This document shows, piece after piece, positions 24,160 through 34,454 of a stretch of 64,000 nucleotides of DNA. Below the pieces are notes generated by a model. The model made no database searches, was not told the DNA's origin, and saw only the letters and a program-made list of their open reading frames with translations. Position 1 is the first letter of the stretch. Each line of letters opens with the position of its first letter. The stretch comes from Burkholderiales bacterium RIFCSPHIGHO2_01_FULL_63_240 (GTDB lineage: Bacteria > Pseudomonadota > Gammaproteobacteria > Burkholderiales > Burkholderiaceae_C), in NCBI GenBank assembly GCA_001770725.1, contig MERU01000006.1:124001-188000 (forward strand), written 5' to 3'. Position numbers and translations under genes: made by a program.

Positions 24160-26019
24160 ATGCGCCGATCCGCACAGGCCCCAGATCAAACCCCTGTCAC
24201 AACCGGGTCCACCACGCCCGGTTCAGCGACGAAGGCCCCGGCTCGCACCGACCGCGAGACGCTCGCGCGCCTGTGGCCCTACCTGTGGGCCTACAAGTGG
24301 CGCGTGGTGGCCGCGCTCGCCTTCATGGTGGGCGCCAAGCTGGCCAACGTCGGCGTGCCCGTGCTGCTCAAGGACCTGGTCGACACCCTGGCCCCCAAAG
24401 TCGGCAGCGCCGAGGCCCTGCTGGCCGTGCCCGTGGGACTGTTGCTGGCGTACGGGCTGCTGCGCCTGTCGACCTCGGTGTTCGCCGAATTGCGTGAACT
24501 GGTCTTTGCCAAGGCCACCGAAGGCGCGGCGCGCAGCATCTCGCTGCAGGTCTTCGGGCACCTGCACGCCATGAGCCTGCGCTTTCACCTCGAGCGCCAG
24601 ACCGGCGGCATGACCCGCGACATCGAGCGCGGCACGCGCGCCGTGCACTCGCTGATTTCGTACTCGCTCTACAGCATCGTCCCGACGCTCATCGAGGTCA
24701 CGCTGGTGCTCTCGCTGCTGGCCATCAAGTTCGACATGGCCTTTGCGTGGATCACGTTGGCGGCGCTGGTGTTTTACGTGGCCTTCACGGTGACGTTGAC
24801 TCACTGGCGAACACAGTTCCGCCGCGAGATGAACGAGCTCGACTCGAAGGCCCACACGCGCGCCATCGACTCGCTGCTGAACTACGAGACGGTCAAGTAC
24901 TTCAACAACGAGTCTTTTGAGGCCAGGCGCTACGACGAGGCGCTGGAGCGACTGCGCCGCGCCGGTGTCAAGTCGCAGCAGACGCTGTCGCTGCTCAACG
25001 CTGGCCAGCAAACCATCATCGCCATCGGCCTGATCGCCATGCTGTGGCGCGCCACCCAGGGCGTGGTCGAAGGGCGCATGACGGTGGGCGACCTGGTCAT
25101 GGTCAACGCCTTCATGATCCAGCTCTACATCCCGCTGAACTTCCTGGGCGTGATCTACCGCGAGATCAAGCAGTCGCTGACCGACCTGGACAAGATGTTC
25201 ACGCTGCTCGAGCGCGAGCGCGAAGTGGCCGATGCGCCCGATGCCAGGCCGCTGCTGCTCAAGGGCCCACCCTCGGTTCGTTTCGACCACGTCGACTTCG
25301 CCTACGACCCCGATCGCCCCATCTTGCACGACGTGAGCTTCGAGATCCCGGCGGGCAAGACCGTGGCCGTGGTCGGCCCTTCGGGCTCGGGCAAGTCGAC
25401 GCTGGCGCGCCTGCTGTATCGCTTCTACGACGTGCAGGGCGGGCGCATCACCATCAATGGGCACGACGTCACCAGCATCACGCAGGACAGCTTGCGCCGC
25501 GCCATCGGCATCGTGCCGCAGGACACGGTGCTGTTCAACGACACCGTGGCCTACAACATCGCCTACGGCCGTCCCGAGGCCTCGCAGGAGGAGGTCATCG
25601 GGGCGGCGCAGGCCGCGCACATCCACGGCTTCATCGCCTCGACGCCCAAGGGCTACGAGACCATCGTGGGCGAGCGCGGCTTGAAGCTCTCAGGCGGCGA
25701 GAAGCAGCGCGTGGCGATCGCGCGCACGCTGCTGAAAGACCCGCCGATCCTTGTCTTCGACGAGGCGACGTCGGCGCTGGACTCGGCCAACGAACGCGCG
25801 ATCCAGGCCGAGCTGGCCGCGGTGGGTGAGGGCAAGACGGTGCTGGTGATCGCGCACCGCCTGTCGACCATCGTGAATGCGCACGAGATCCTGGTGATGG
25901 AGCAGGGGCGCATCATCGAGCGGGGCACGCACCCGCTGCTGCTGGCGGCCAATGGGCGTTACGCCAGCATGTGGCGTCTGCAGCAGGCCTCGGGCGAGGC
26001 CGCGCCGGCTCAAGGCTGA
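24160..26019 (+). CDS. ATM1-type ABC exporter (half-transporter)
   Basis: A 619-residue half-transporter with an N-terminal membrane domain of about six segments (residues about 40-330) and a C-terminal ATPase: Walker A GPSGSGKS, signature LSGGEKQR, Walker B ILVFDEATSALD. MSLRFHLERQTGGMTRDIERGTRAVHSL and LLNYETVKYFNNE are hallmarks of the ATM1/HMT1 subfamily, which exports glutathione-linked sulfur or metal species and helps cytosolic Fe-S assembly and metal tolerance. ATG 24160 gives a short hydrophilic lead-in; the frame is open earlier. Confidence 0.88.
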   Translation: MRRSAQAPDQTPVTTGSTTPGSATKAPARTDRETLARLWPYLWAYKWRVVAALAFMVGAKLANVGVPVLLKDLVDTLAPKVGSAEALLAVPVGLLLAYGLLRLSTSVFAELRELVFAKATEGAARSISLQVFGHLHAMSLRFHLERQTGGMTRDIERGTRAVHSLISYSLYSIVPTLIEVTLVLSLLAIKFDMAFAWITLAALVFYVAFTVTLTHWRTQFRREMNELDSKAHTRAIDSLLNYETVKYFNNESFEARRYDEALERLRRAGVKSQQTLSLLNAGQQTIIAIGLIAMLWRATQGVVEGRMTVGDLVMVNAFMIQLYIPLNFLGVIYREIKQSLTDLDKMFTLLEREREVADAPDARPLLLKGPPSVRFDHVDFAYDPDRPILHDVSFEIPAGKTVAVVGPSGSGKSTLARLLYRFYDVQGGRITINGHDVTSITQDSLRRAIGIVPQDTVLFNDTVAYNIAYGRPEASQEEVIGAAQAAHIHGFIASTPKGYETIVGERGLKLSGGEKQRVAIARTLLKDPPILVFDEATSALDSANERAIQAELAAVGEGKTVLVIAHRLSTIVNAHEILVMEQGRIIERGTHPLLLAANGRYASMWRLQQASGEAAPAQG

Positions 26020-27008
26020 ACAGACATGCCCATCACCGCGCCCAGGCGATCGCGCTCGCGTGCCGGGCCGATCAGACCGATGAACTTCGCCTGACCTGTC
26101 TGCAGGTCGACCTCGTACAAGCGCGAGGCGGTCGAGCCGATGCGGCCGGTGACCAGGTAAGCCCGGTTGTTGATGTCGGCGATGTCGAGTGAAGCGTGGT
26201 CGAACGAGTGCACGCGCAGCAGGCCCACCGTGCTCAGCAGACCCGTGTTGGGCGAGACCACCGGCGTGGCGCCTTCGAGCGAGCCCTGCACGACCAGGTG
26301 GCCGATGCGGGCGTCGATGGCGTAGTTGGTGGTGAGCTTTTCGTTGTCCTTGTTGTAGGTGTAGCCCGCTGCCACGATGCGTGGCGCCATGCCGGCTTGT
26401 TCATCGCCATCGGTGTAGCGCAGCGGGCCATCGGGCTGCACGCCTTCCACGTCGGGCTGGCCATCGACCTGGGCGCCGGTGTCGGGGTGCAGGCGCAGGT
26501 TGTCGCCCCGGTCGCCGACCACGCGGATGCGGTCCACCGTGGGGTTGAAGTCGAAGCCGAATGCGCGCGCCTGAGGCAGGCTCACGCCTTTGCCGATCGG
26601 GGTGAGTTCACCGCTGTCGACGTTGATGCGCAGCAGCCGGCCGCGGGTGCTCAAGGCGAACAGCTCGCCGCGTGCCACGCGGTGATCGATGCCCAGGATG
26701 CCTTCGCCAGGCAGCAAGCCGATCAGCGGCACGCGGCTGAGCAGCTCTTCGGGCCGGTCGGCGCGGAAGGTGATCAGGCGGTGGCTGGCGGTGATGGCCA
26801 CCAGCACCTCCTTGCGTTCGATGGCTTCGGCTCGGGCTTCCTGGACTGGCGCATGGGGGCGCGCCACGGAGGTTTCGGCTGGCCCACCCAGCCAGGAGGG
26901 CAACCAGGCGCAGCCGCCCAGCCCGAGCGACAGGACCAGGCCGGTGGTGGCCAGCAGCGATCGGGTGGGGTGGCGGGACAGCGGGTTGGTTTGAGGCGTG
27001 TTCGGCAT
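26010..27008 (-). CDS. DUF4394 lipoprotein (beta-propeller-like)
   Basis: A 332-residue envelope protein. The N-terminus TTGLVLSLGLGGCAW has a lipobox, with Cys at about residue 33, so it should be a lipoprotein. The rest matches DUF4394 proteins: LVAITASHRLITFRADRPEELLSRVPLIGL, ILGIDHRVARGELFALSTRGRLLRINVDSGELTPIG, then FGFDFNPTVDRIRVVGDRGDNLRLHPDTG and GYTYNKDNEKLTTNYAIDARIGHLVVQGS. The function is unknown. AAGGAG lies just before ATG 27008. It overlaps the end of the ABC exporter gene by 10 bp tail-to-tail and follows the SPFH gene by 44 bp. Confidence 0.82.
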   Translation of the reverse strand: MPNTPQTNPLSRHPTRSLLATTGLVLSLGLGGCAWLPSWLGGPAETSVARPHAPVQEARAEAIERKEVLVAITASHRLITFRADRPEELLSRVPLIGLLPGEGILGIDHRVARGELFALSTRGRLLRINVDSGELTPIGKGVSLPQARAFGFDFNPTVDRIRVVGDRGDNLRLHPDTGAQVDGQPDVEGVQPDGPLRYTDGDEQAGMAPRIVAAGYTYNKDNEKLTTNYAIDARIGHLVVQGSLEGATPVVSPNTGLLSTVGLLRVHSFDHASLDIADINNRAYLVTGRIGSTASRLYEVDLQTGQAKFIGLIGPARERDRLGAVMGMSVQP

Positions 27009-27052
27009 GGGGCTCCTTGACTGCAGGGGCTTCGTCATTGGGGTCTTGGGCA

Positions 27053-27892
27053 TCAAGGCTTGCTTGGGCTGAGCTGGATGAAGGGCGTGGCCCCACCCGT
27101 GACCTGCGGCAGCTTGCCATCCCACTTGCGGATGGCCTCGCGCTCGTTCTCGATTTTGCGCAGGGCCAGCAGGTCCGGGGTGATCTGCTGGCGTTGCAGG
27201 GCCAGGGCATCGGCTTCGGCCCTGGCGCTGGCGACCTTCTGCTTGGCCTCGACCTCGATGCGCTGCAGGTCGCGTTCGGCCTTGAGCTTTTCCTGCTCGG
27301 CCTTGACCTTGGCTTCGATGGCCTCGGCAAAGGAGCGAGAGAAGGCGAAGTTGACGATGGCGAATTCGTCGAGCACCAGGCCGTGGCGCATCATCTTTTC
27401 GCGCAGCAGCGCGCCGATGGCATCGCGCACCTCGGTGCGGCGCGTCACCAGCTCTTCGGCGGTGAACCGCGCGGTGACGGCTTTGACGGCCTCTTGCGCG
27501 GCGGGGATGATGATGCGGTCGGCCGCGATGTCGGTGGTCGGGCCGATGTTGCGAAAGACCTCGACCGCGTGCTTGGGGTCGAGGTGGTAGTTGATGGCGA
27601 TGCGGGTGTGCACCGACTGCAGGTCGCGCGAGGCGGCGTCGCCTTCGCCTTCGCCCTTTTGCAGGCGCACGTCCATCACGTGCATGGTCTGGGCAAGGGG
27701 CACTTTGAAGTGGATGCCTGGCTCGTAGACGGCGTCGTCGGCCTTGCCGAAGGTGGTCTTGATGCCGCGCTGACCGGCGGAGATGACGGTGATCGGGTTG
27801 AGGGCCGACAGCACCACCACGGCGACAACGCCGAGCACCACGAACTTGAGAACCCGCGACGCACCGGACGCGGGCTGGCCGAAACTGGACAT
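27053..27892 (-). CDS. SPFH/prohibitin-family membrane protein
   Basis: A 279-residue protein with one N-terminal membrane helix (VLKFVVLGVVAVVVLSAL) followed by a band-7/SPFH domain (GQRGIKTTFGKADDAVYEPGIHFKVPLAQ; SVHTRIAINYHLDPKHAVEVFRNIG) and a long Glu/Lys/Ala coiled coil (AIEAKVKAEQEKLKAERDLQRIEVEAKQKVASARAEADAL). This is the bacterial prohibitin layout, forming large membrane rings that organise proteases or lipids. An inverted repeat at 27893-27944 covers the ribosome-binding site. Confidence 0.88.
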   Translation of the reverse strand: MSSFGQPASGASRVLKFVVLGVVAVVVLSALNPITVISAGQRGIKTTFGKADDAVYEPGIHFKVPLAQTMHVMDVRLQKGEGEGDAASRDLQSVHTRIAINYHLDPKHAVEVFRNIGPTTDIAADRIIIPAAQEAVKAVTARFTAEELVTRRTEVRDAIGALLREKMMRHGLVLDEFAIVNFAFSRSFAEAIEAKVKAEQEKLKAERDLQRIEVEAKQKVASARAEADALALQRQQITPDLLALRKIENEREAIRKWDGKLPQVTGGATPFIQLSPSKP

Positions 27893-27944
27893 GGATCCTC
27901 CCGGGGGAACATGGCTTGTGCGGCCATGCTACCCCAGGGGATCC
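27893..27944 (-). promoter_or_regulatory. Imperfect hairpin covering the SPFH gene ribosome-binding site
   Basis: GGATCC at 27893-27898 and 27939-27944 form the base, and CATGGC (27910-27915) pairs with GCCATG (27923-27928) at the tip, with CCC/GGG pairing between. On the minus strand the GGGAGG ribosome-binding site lies in one arm directly before the start codon. The structure could limit translation; there is no U-tract. Confidence 0.45.
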
Positions 27945-27957
27945 AGGGGCCTGTGAC

Positions 27958-28515
27958 TCAGCTGCGACGCGAGCGCAGGCGTGCCAGCGCCAAACCACCG
28001 GCCAGCATCAGCGCCAGGGCGCCCGGCTCAGGCACCGCCACGGTCACGGTGGCGAACTTGTAGTTCGGCAAAGTGGCTTCCAGGGCGCCGTCTTCGACGA
28101 AGGGCTGCAGGCTGTTGGCCAGGGGCGTGACCAGGCTTTGGCCCACGCCGATGGCGGTGAAGTTCAGCGTGGCCAGCTTGACGTTGCCAGGCAACGGGTT
28201 GTTGGTGGCGAAGTAGGCGTCGCTGAGCGTGCCCGAGGCGTTGTCGATCAGGCCGCCGCTCTTGGCGAACTCCCAGTTGGCCGGGATGGCGACGCTGTCC
28301 AGGCGCAGCACGCCGGGGTCGAAGCTCAGCCCGAAGCCGCCGCCCAGAACGGCGTTGGTGAAGTCCGTGGCTTGCAGGGTCAGCGAGAAGGTCTCGCCGG
28401 GTGCCACGGTCAGGGCGTCGATGTCAAAGGACACGTTCTGGGCTTGGACGCTGGCGCAGGCCAGGGCCATGCACAGCGTGGAGGCGGCGGTGGCCAAGGA
28501 ACGGATGGTGGTCAT
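27958..28515 (-). CDS. PEP-CTERM protein with a cohesin-like domain
   Basis: A 185-residue exported protein. Residues 1-26 form a signal peptide (ending ASVQAQ). Residues 27-159 look like a cohesin domain: a strand with VSFDIDALTVAPGETFSLTL, then GGGFGLSFDPGVLRLDSVAI, and later LPGNVKLATLNFTAIGVG. Residues 161-184 are a PEP-CTERM sorting tag (VPEPG, a hydrophobic helix, then RLRSRR) processed by an exosortase. It lies 57 bp downstream of, and on the same strand as, a protease gene carrying a dockerin, so the two products may bind each other. The cohesin call rests on pattern only. Confidence 0.78.
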   Translation of the reverse strand: MTTIRSLATAASTLCMALACASVQAQNVSFDIDALTVAPGETFSLTLQATDFTNAVLGGGFGLSFDPGVLRLDSVAIPANWEFAKSGGLIDNASGTLSDAYFATNNPLPGNVKLATLNFTAIGVGQSLVTPLANSLQPFVEDGALEATLPNYKFATVTVAVPEPGALALMLAGGLALARLRSRRS

Positions 28516-28572
28516 GGGAACTCCTGAAGGTTGGTGTGAAGGTCAGAGAAAAAGGGTGAACGAGATGCGGCT

Positions 28573-31248
28573 TCAACGGCTGCCCGTTTGCCAGGCCGAG
28601 GGGCCGGGGCGGGTGGAGAACAGGCGGCGAACGGCACTGAGGTCGAGGGCATTGACGACGCCGTCGCCGTTCTGGTCGCCGGCGTGGGCGTTGGTGCCGA
28701 AATCGCGGCGCACGATGGACAGGTCGATGCTGTTGACGATGCCGTCGTTGTTGATGTCGGCATCGCAGGCGTCGCCGTAGCCGTCGCTGTCGCTGTCGCG
28801 CTGGTTGGCGTTCTTGACGGTGGTGCAGTTGTCGCGGCTGTCGGGCACGCCGTCGCCATCGGTGTCGACTTCGGTGGTGGCCACCTGGTCGGCGGTGCCT
28901 TCACCGGCTGCTGCGCGCACGATCACGTTCCTGGGCGGGGCGTCGCCCAGGTCGATGCTGGCGTTGCCGCTGGCATCGGCCACGCCGCGCCCGACCACCG
29001 TGCCCTTGACCGGGTCGATGGCGACCACGGTGACCCAGTCACCCTCAGGCACCGGGCGGTCGTTGGGCTTGAGTTGGACGCGCAGGAACCTGCCCTCGAG
29101 CACCGCCTTCTCGATGAAGACCGGCCATGGCAGCAGGCCTTGCGGGCTCACACGCAGCTTGACCGTGGGGTCGCCCAGCAGGTTGTAGATGTTGAGCTCG
29201 TGGCGCAGGGTGGCCACGCCGGGCTGGGTGCCGCCGGATTGCAGCGGGTGGCTGTTGGCGGCCGAACCGGCTGCGACCTGCTTGATGTAGGTCTTGGCGT
29301 AGTTCAGCAGGTCACCCAGGCGCTTGGAGGGCGCGGCGCTGCCGTAAGGCAACAGGCCGGGGAAGATGCCGTCGAACAGGCCCAGCGTCATGTGGTTGTT
29401 GGCCGTGGTGCTGCTGATGCGGGTGTCACCGATGACGGCCAGGGCCCCATCGGACTTGCGCAGCAGCGCTTCGGAGAAGTAGGTGGTGAGCATGCCCGGG
29501 CCATAGCCGGGCGAGACGAACTGCGGCGCCAGGTCGACGGTTTCGTTGTCGAAGATGCCCGAGGCGCAGTTGATGCTCAGCACCACCGGGAAGCGGTTGC
29601 CCGTGACGGACACAGAAGCCACGTCAGCGGTGCTGAAGCCCGGGTGCGACCAGCCCGACCACCAGCCGTGGTCGCGGTGGTAGACCAGGGCGCTGCCGGC
29701 GTTGATGCTGGCAATCACGTCGGCGCTGTCGGCGTTCCAGGGGAAGCCGGGCTTGCGCAGCGCGGCAGGGATGGCCGCGCCGCTGTTGTAGAAGCGCGGA
29801 TCCGAGGTGCCGGGGGCCCAGTAGTGGCGCGCCACGTTGTAGCCCAGCGAGACGGCGTGGTTGCGCACGATCTCGCTGGTTTCGACGAACCAGCGCTTGT
29901 CGGTCAGCCCGGTGTTGTCGGCCTGGAAGTGCGAGGCAAAGGTCAGGCGGTTGTAGAAGTCCGAGCCGAAGATCGGGTTGGCGGGCGGGAAAAGTTCGTA
30001 GGACTTGACCTTCGAGACGATGGTCTGGGCCTGAGCCAGCGTGTCCACCGGCAGGCGGCCGATGCCGAAGGGCGGCACCGTGAAGGCGTCGGCGCCCGGA
30101 GCGAACTGGCCGTACCACATGTCGCCGGCGGTGCGGGCGTATTCGGGCGAGTTGGGGTCTGAGACGAAGGGGCTGATCTCGTCGTAGTTGGTGGGGATGA
30201 ATTCCGCGTCCCCGACGAAGAGCACCCACTTCGGTCGCACCAGGTGGGTGTTGTAGTAGTTGGCGATCCAGTTGCGGATCTGGGTGCGCGTGGCCGTCGG
30301 GCTGGCGCCGGTGATCTCGCTGGTGGTCACCACACGGGTCGAGATGCCCAGGGCCTGTTTGTGGGCCTTGAGGTCGTTGGCCGCGTCCACGAAGTTGGGG
30401 TGCGTGACGATGAGAAAGCGCGCGCCGAAGAGGTTCGGGTTGATGGTGAAAGGCGGCACGCAGCGCTGCACTTCGGCAATCTGCTTGTTGAGCGCGAAGC
30501 GCATCGCCGGTTGGGGCAGGGCCTCGATGCGCTGGTCGATGGGATCGAACCCCTTTTCCTGACGGGTGGCGACCCAGTCCTTGTTGAGCAGGCGGTCGTA
30601 GGTGAAGCAGCGGCCCGGGTGCTTGATGGTGACGATGTAGCTCGGGTACCAGGTCAGCAACTGGTTGGCCGGGTCGTAGCCATACGGCGCCAGGCGAAAG
30701 CCTTCCACGCGCACGTCACCCTGGCCGATGGGCAGGTTGCCGCGCGACTGCCCCGGCTTGAACACGCCCTTGGCCCAGGCATCGGGGTTGAAGACGAAGG
30801 GGATCTTGCTGTCTTCTTCCTTCTCGCGCGAGTGCTCGGGCGGCTGCACGGGGTAGATGCGGGCCGTCAGGCGCTGGATGCCGCCCTCGGGCACGATGCT
30901 GACGTCGGGCGACTCCTTCAGGTCGAGTGGCAGGGCGGCCGAGAAGCCACCGGCGGGCAGCTCGGGCAGGCCCGGCTGGCTGTTGTCGACCGCGAAGCCA
31001 CCTTCGCGTGACGAGAAGCGCTGGAAGGCGCCCGATTCGGTCTGCACGGTTTCGAGCACGGGCTTGGGCACCGTGATGCGAACCACGGTCTGGTCGGCGT
31101 TGCTGGAGATCAACTGCACCAGCGAGGCGGTCTGGGCGTGGGCGGCCCAGGGCAGGGCCAGGGTGGCGGCCAGGGCAATGGGGCGCCAGGTCAGGGCGTG
31201 GCGGTTGGCGCGGCGCGAGCGGGCCGTCTGAGAGGGGCTGGGCATCAT
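28573..31248 (-). CDS. Secreted gingipain-type (C25) cysteine protease with C-terminal dockerin
   Basis: An 891-residue secreted protein. A signal peptide (about 1-39, ending AAHAQ) and a C25 propeptide-like N-terminal region precede the catalytic C25 domain with His527 in [11 protein letters not shown] and Cys561 in LSINCASG. The 34-residue gap between them matches gingipain R. An Ig-like C25 segment follows. The end holds a calcium-binding thrombospondin-3-like stretch ([14 protein letters not shown], about 795-830) and a two-repeat dockerin: [20 protein letters not shown] (831-850) and [20 protein letters not shown] (858-877). The downstream gene encodes a probable cohesin. Confidence 0.87.
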   Translation of the reverse strand: MMPSPSQTARSRRANRHALTWRPIALAATLALPWAAHAQTASLVQLISSNADQTVVRITVPKPVLETVQTESGAFQRFSSREGGFAVDNSQPGLPELPAGGFSAALPLDLKESPDVSIVPEGGIQRLTARIYPVQPPEHSREKEEDSKIPFVFNPDAWAKGVFKPGQSRGNLPIGQGDVRVEGFRLAPYGYDPANQLLTWYPSYIVTIKHPGRCFTYDRLLNKDWVATRQEKGFDPIDQRIEALPQPAMRFALNKQIAEVQRCVPPFTINPNLFGARFLIVTHPNFVDAANDLKAHKQALGISTRVVTTSEITGASPTATRTQIRNWIANYYNTHLVRPKWVLFVGDAEFIPTNYDEISPFVSDPNSPEYARTAGDMWYGQFAPGADAFTVPPFGIGRLPVDTLAQAQTIVSKVKSYELFPPANPIFGSDFYNRLTFASHFQADNTGLTDKRWFVETSEIVRNHAVSLGYNVARHYWAPGTSDPRFYNSGAAIPAALRKPGFPWNADSADVIASINAGSALVYHRDHGWWSGWSHPGFSTADVASVSVTGNRFPVVLSINCASGIFDNETVDLAPQFVSPGYGPGMLTTYFSEALLRKSDGALAVIGDTRISSTTANNHMTLGLFDGIFPGLLPYGSAAPSKRLGDLLNYAKTYIKQVAAGSAANSHPLQSGGTQPGVATLRHELNIYNLLGDPTVKLRVSPQGLLPWPVFIEKAVLEGRFLRVQLKPNDRPVPEGDWVTVVAIDPVKGTVVGRGVADASGNASIDLGDAPPRNVIVRAAAGEGTADQVATTEVDTDGDGVPDSRDNCTTVKNANQRDSDSDGYGDACDADINNDGIVNSIDLSIVRRDFGTNAHAGDQNGDGVVNALDLSAVRRLFSTRPGPSAWQTGSR

Positions 31249-31520
31249 GGAATCCTCGTCTGCGTTGGGTGGACCCGGCCTGCAAACGCTTGCGGGCGGC
31301 GGGTGTGTGCAGACTAGGGGCTCATCCTTTTGGCCGATAGCCCCTGCTCCCTAGCCCTTGGGAGGCATTTCCCGCCGGACTGGCGGACCTAGGGGGGCCA
31401 AAAGGGGGGGGCTGGCGCGATGGGTCCACAGGGCGTCGGTGTCGGTCTCGACCACGCCGCCGCGCAGGGGGCCTGCTTGCGGCGAAAATCGGGGTTTCGA
31501 CCGCGCTCCTTTCGCCACCC

Positions 31521-32558
31521 ATGACGACCCCCACCCAGCTCACCCTGACCCGCCCCGACGACTGGCACCTGCACTTGCGCGATGGCGCGGCCATGGCCTC
31601 GGTGGTGCCGGCCACCGCCCAGCAGTTCGCGCGGGCCATCGTGATGCCCAACCTGCACCCGCCCGTGACCACCGCCGAGCAGGCCGTGGCCTACCGCGAC
31701 CGCATCCGCGCGGCCGTGCCGGCGGGCCTGAAGTTCGAGCCGCTGATGGTGCTCTACCTGACCGACAACACGCCCGTGGACGAGGTCAAGCGCGCCAAGG
31801 ATGCGGGCGTGGTCGCCTTCAAGCTCTACCCGGCAGGCGCCACGACCAACAGCGACGCCGGCGTGACCGACCTGCGCAAGACGCACAAGGTGCTCGAAGC
31901 CATGCAGCGCGAGGGCCTGGTGTTCTGCGTGCACGGCGAGGTCACCGACAGCGAGGTCGATGTCTTCGACCGCGAGAAGGCCTTCATCGACGACAAGCTG
32001 ATCCCGCTGCGCCGCGACTTCCCTGAGCTGAAGGTGGCCTTCGAGCACATCACCACCAAGGAGGCAGCGCAGTACGTGAGCGAGGCAGACCATTTCGTGG
32101 GCGCCACCATCACGCCGCAGCACCTGCTCTACAACCGCAATGCCATCTTCATGGGCGGCGTGCGCCCGCACTACTACTGCCTGCCGATCCTCAAGCGCGA
32201 AGAGCACCGCGTGGCCCTGGTGAAGGCGGCCACGAGCGGCGATCCGAAGTTCTTCCTGGGCACGGACAGCGCGCCGCACGCCTCGCACCTCAAGGAGCAC
32301 GCCTCGGGCTGCGCGGGCTGCTACACCGCGCCTTGCGCGATCGAGTTGTATGCCGAGGCGTTCGAAGCCGCCGGCGCGCTCGACAAGCTCGAAGCCTTCG
32401 CCAGCTTCCACGGCCCCGATTACTACGGCTTGCCGCGCAACACCGACGCCATCACCCTGGTGCGCGAAGACTGGGTGGTGCCCGAAGAGCTGCCCTTCGG
32501 TGAAACCGTGATCAAACCCCTGCGTGGCGGCGAGACGCTGCGCTGGAAGATGCGCTGA
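31521..32558 (+). CDS. pyrC: Dihydroorotase
   Basis: A 345-residue class II dihydroorotase catalysing ring closure of carbamoyl-aspartate in pyrimidine synthesis. The zinc-binding HxH is in [10 protein letters not shown] (near residue 17), the carbamylated lysine in [15 protein letters not shown], further zinc histidines in CVHGE and FEHITT, and the catalytic Asp in GTDSAPHA. The length is standard. The 272 bp upstream (31249-31520) separate it from the divergent protease gene; apart from a C/G-rich stretch no feature was recognised there. Confidence 0.95.
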   Translation: MTTPTQLTLTRPDDWHLHLRDGAAMASVVPATAQQFARAIVMPNLHPPVTTAEQAVAYRDRIRAAVPAGLKFEPLMVLYLTDNTPVDEVKRAKDAGVVAFKLYPAGATTNSDAGVTDLRKTHKVLEAMQREGLVFCVHGEVTDSEVDVFDREKAFIDDKLIPLRRDFPELKVAFEHITTKEAAQYVSEADHFVGATITPQHLLYNRNAIFMGGVRPHYYCLPILKREEHRVALVKAATSGDPKFFLGTDSAPHASHLKEHASGCAGCYTAPCAIELYAEAFEAAGALDKLEAFASFHGPDYYGLPRNTDAITLVREDWVVPEELPFGETVIKPLRGGETLRWKMR

Positions 32559-32572
32559 TCAACGGGTGAGCG

Positions 32573-33421
32573 TCACCCGGGTCGCGGGGTGGGCGGTGCC
32601 TGCCCGGCCTCGGGCGCGGGGGAGGTCGGGGGTGTCGATGCCATCGCGCCCTCGAGCACCTGCCGGCTGGCGTGCACCTCCTGGCGCAGTCGGTCGATTT
32701 CCTGGCGCAGCTCGCGCATCTCGCGGTGCATGTCGCCCAGGATCTCTCGCTCGACCTTGCGCTCCTGCGAGCCCACGAACATGGCTGCCACCGACGCCGT
32801 CACCAGCGACAGCACCCCGTAGCCCAGCAGCACCACGAACACCGAGAAGACGCGCGAAGCGGTGGAGCTGGGCACCATGTCGCCATAGCCCACGGTGGCC
32901 GCGGTCGAGAACGCCAGCCACAGGCCGTCGTGCAGCGTCTTGACCTCGGGGTCGAGCCAGTAAAAGCCGATGCCGCACAGCACCAGCACGGCCGCGCCCA
33001 TCGCCAGCAGTCGGGCCAGGCCGGTTTCCGTGAACAGCGGCTGGCTGATCTTGAGCAGCCTGTAGAGCATCAGCACCGCGATGACCAGCCGCCACACCAG
33101 GGCCGGCTCGGACTCGTTGCTCTGCGGCAGCAAGGCATTGGCCAGCAGCGCGGCGCCCAGGAACCAGTCCAGCTTGAGCTGCATGGGGCGCTCGCCCCAA
33201 CTGCCGGAGTGGGCCCGATTGGGCTCGTGCGCGCGCGCGGCCAGGCTTCGTTGCACCCGCCAGGCCGAGGCCAGCACCACCACCCCGCTGACCAGGTACA
33301 TCCACGTCGCCCAGGTGGCCGGCGTGGGCATCATCGAGTCGTAGAAGGCCGGCACGCTGGCGACCAGCGCGATCAGCATCGGCCAGGGTGAGTTCGCGGC
33401 GTCGGCGTGGCGGTGCTTCAT
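32573..33421 (-). CDS. Potassium channel protein with TVGYGD filter
   Basis: A 282-residue membrane protein. The selectivity filter TVGYGD is at residues 176-181 in a pore loop after a membrane helix (LLAMGAAVLVLCGIGFYW), and a final helix (VFSVFVVLLGYGVLSLVTASVAAMFVG) follows. Additional N-terminal helices suggest a voltage-sensor-like six-helix or reduced layout. The C-terminus is a coiled coil (EREILGDMHREMRELRQEIDRLRQEV) and a Pro-rich tail, with no RCK domain. It is convergent with pyrC (14-bp gap). Confidence 0.88.
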   Translation of the reverse strand: MKHRHADAANSPWPMLIALVASVPAFYDSMMPTPATWATWMYLVSGVVVLASAWRVQRSLAARAHEPNRAHSGSWGERPMQLKLDWFLGAALLANALLPQSNESEPALVWRLVIAVLMLYRLLKISQPLFTETGLARLLAMGAAVLVLCGIGFYWLDPEVKTLHDGLWLAFSTAATVGYGDMVPSSTASRVFSVFVVLLGYGVLSLVTASVAAMFVGSQERKVEREILGDMHREMRELRQEIDRLRQEVHASRQVLEGAMASTPPTSPAPEAGQAPPTPRPG

Positions 33422-33453
33422 GCGCGTCGGGTGTCAGAGGGCCTCAGAAGGCG

Positions 33454-34368
<915 letters not shown>

Positions 34369-34454
34369 GGCGAGGTTCCGGAGGGCGATGCGGGTGAAAT
34401 GGAAGAATGGGCTCAGGTCAGCAAGGATACGTCGGGCCGGGTCAGAATAGCCGG

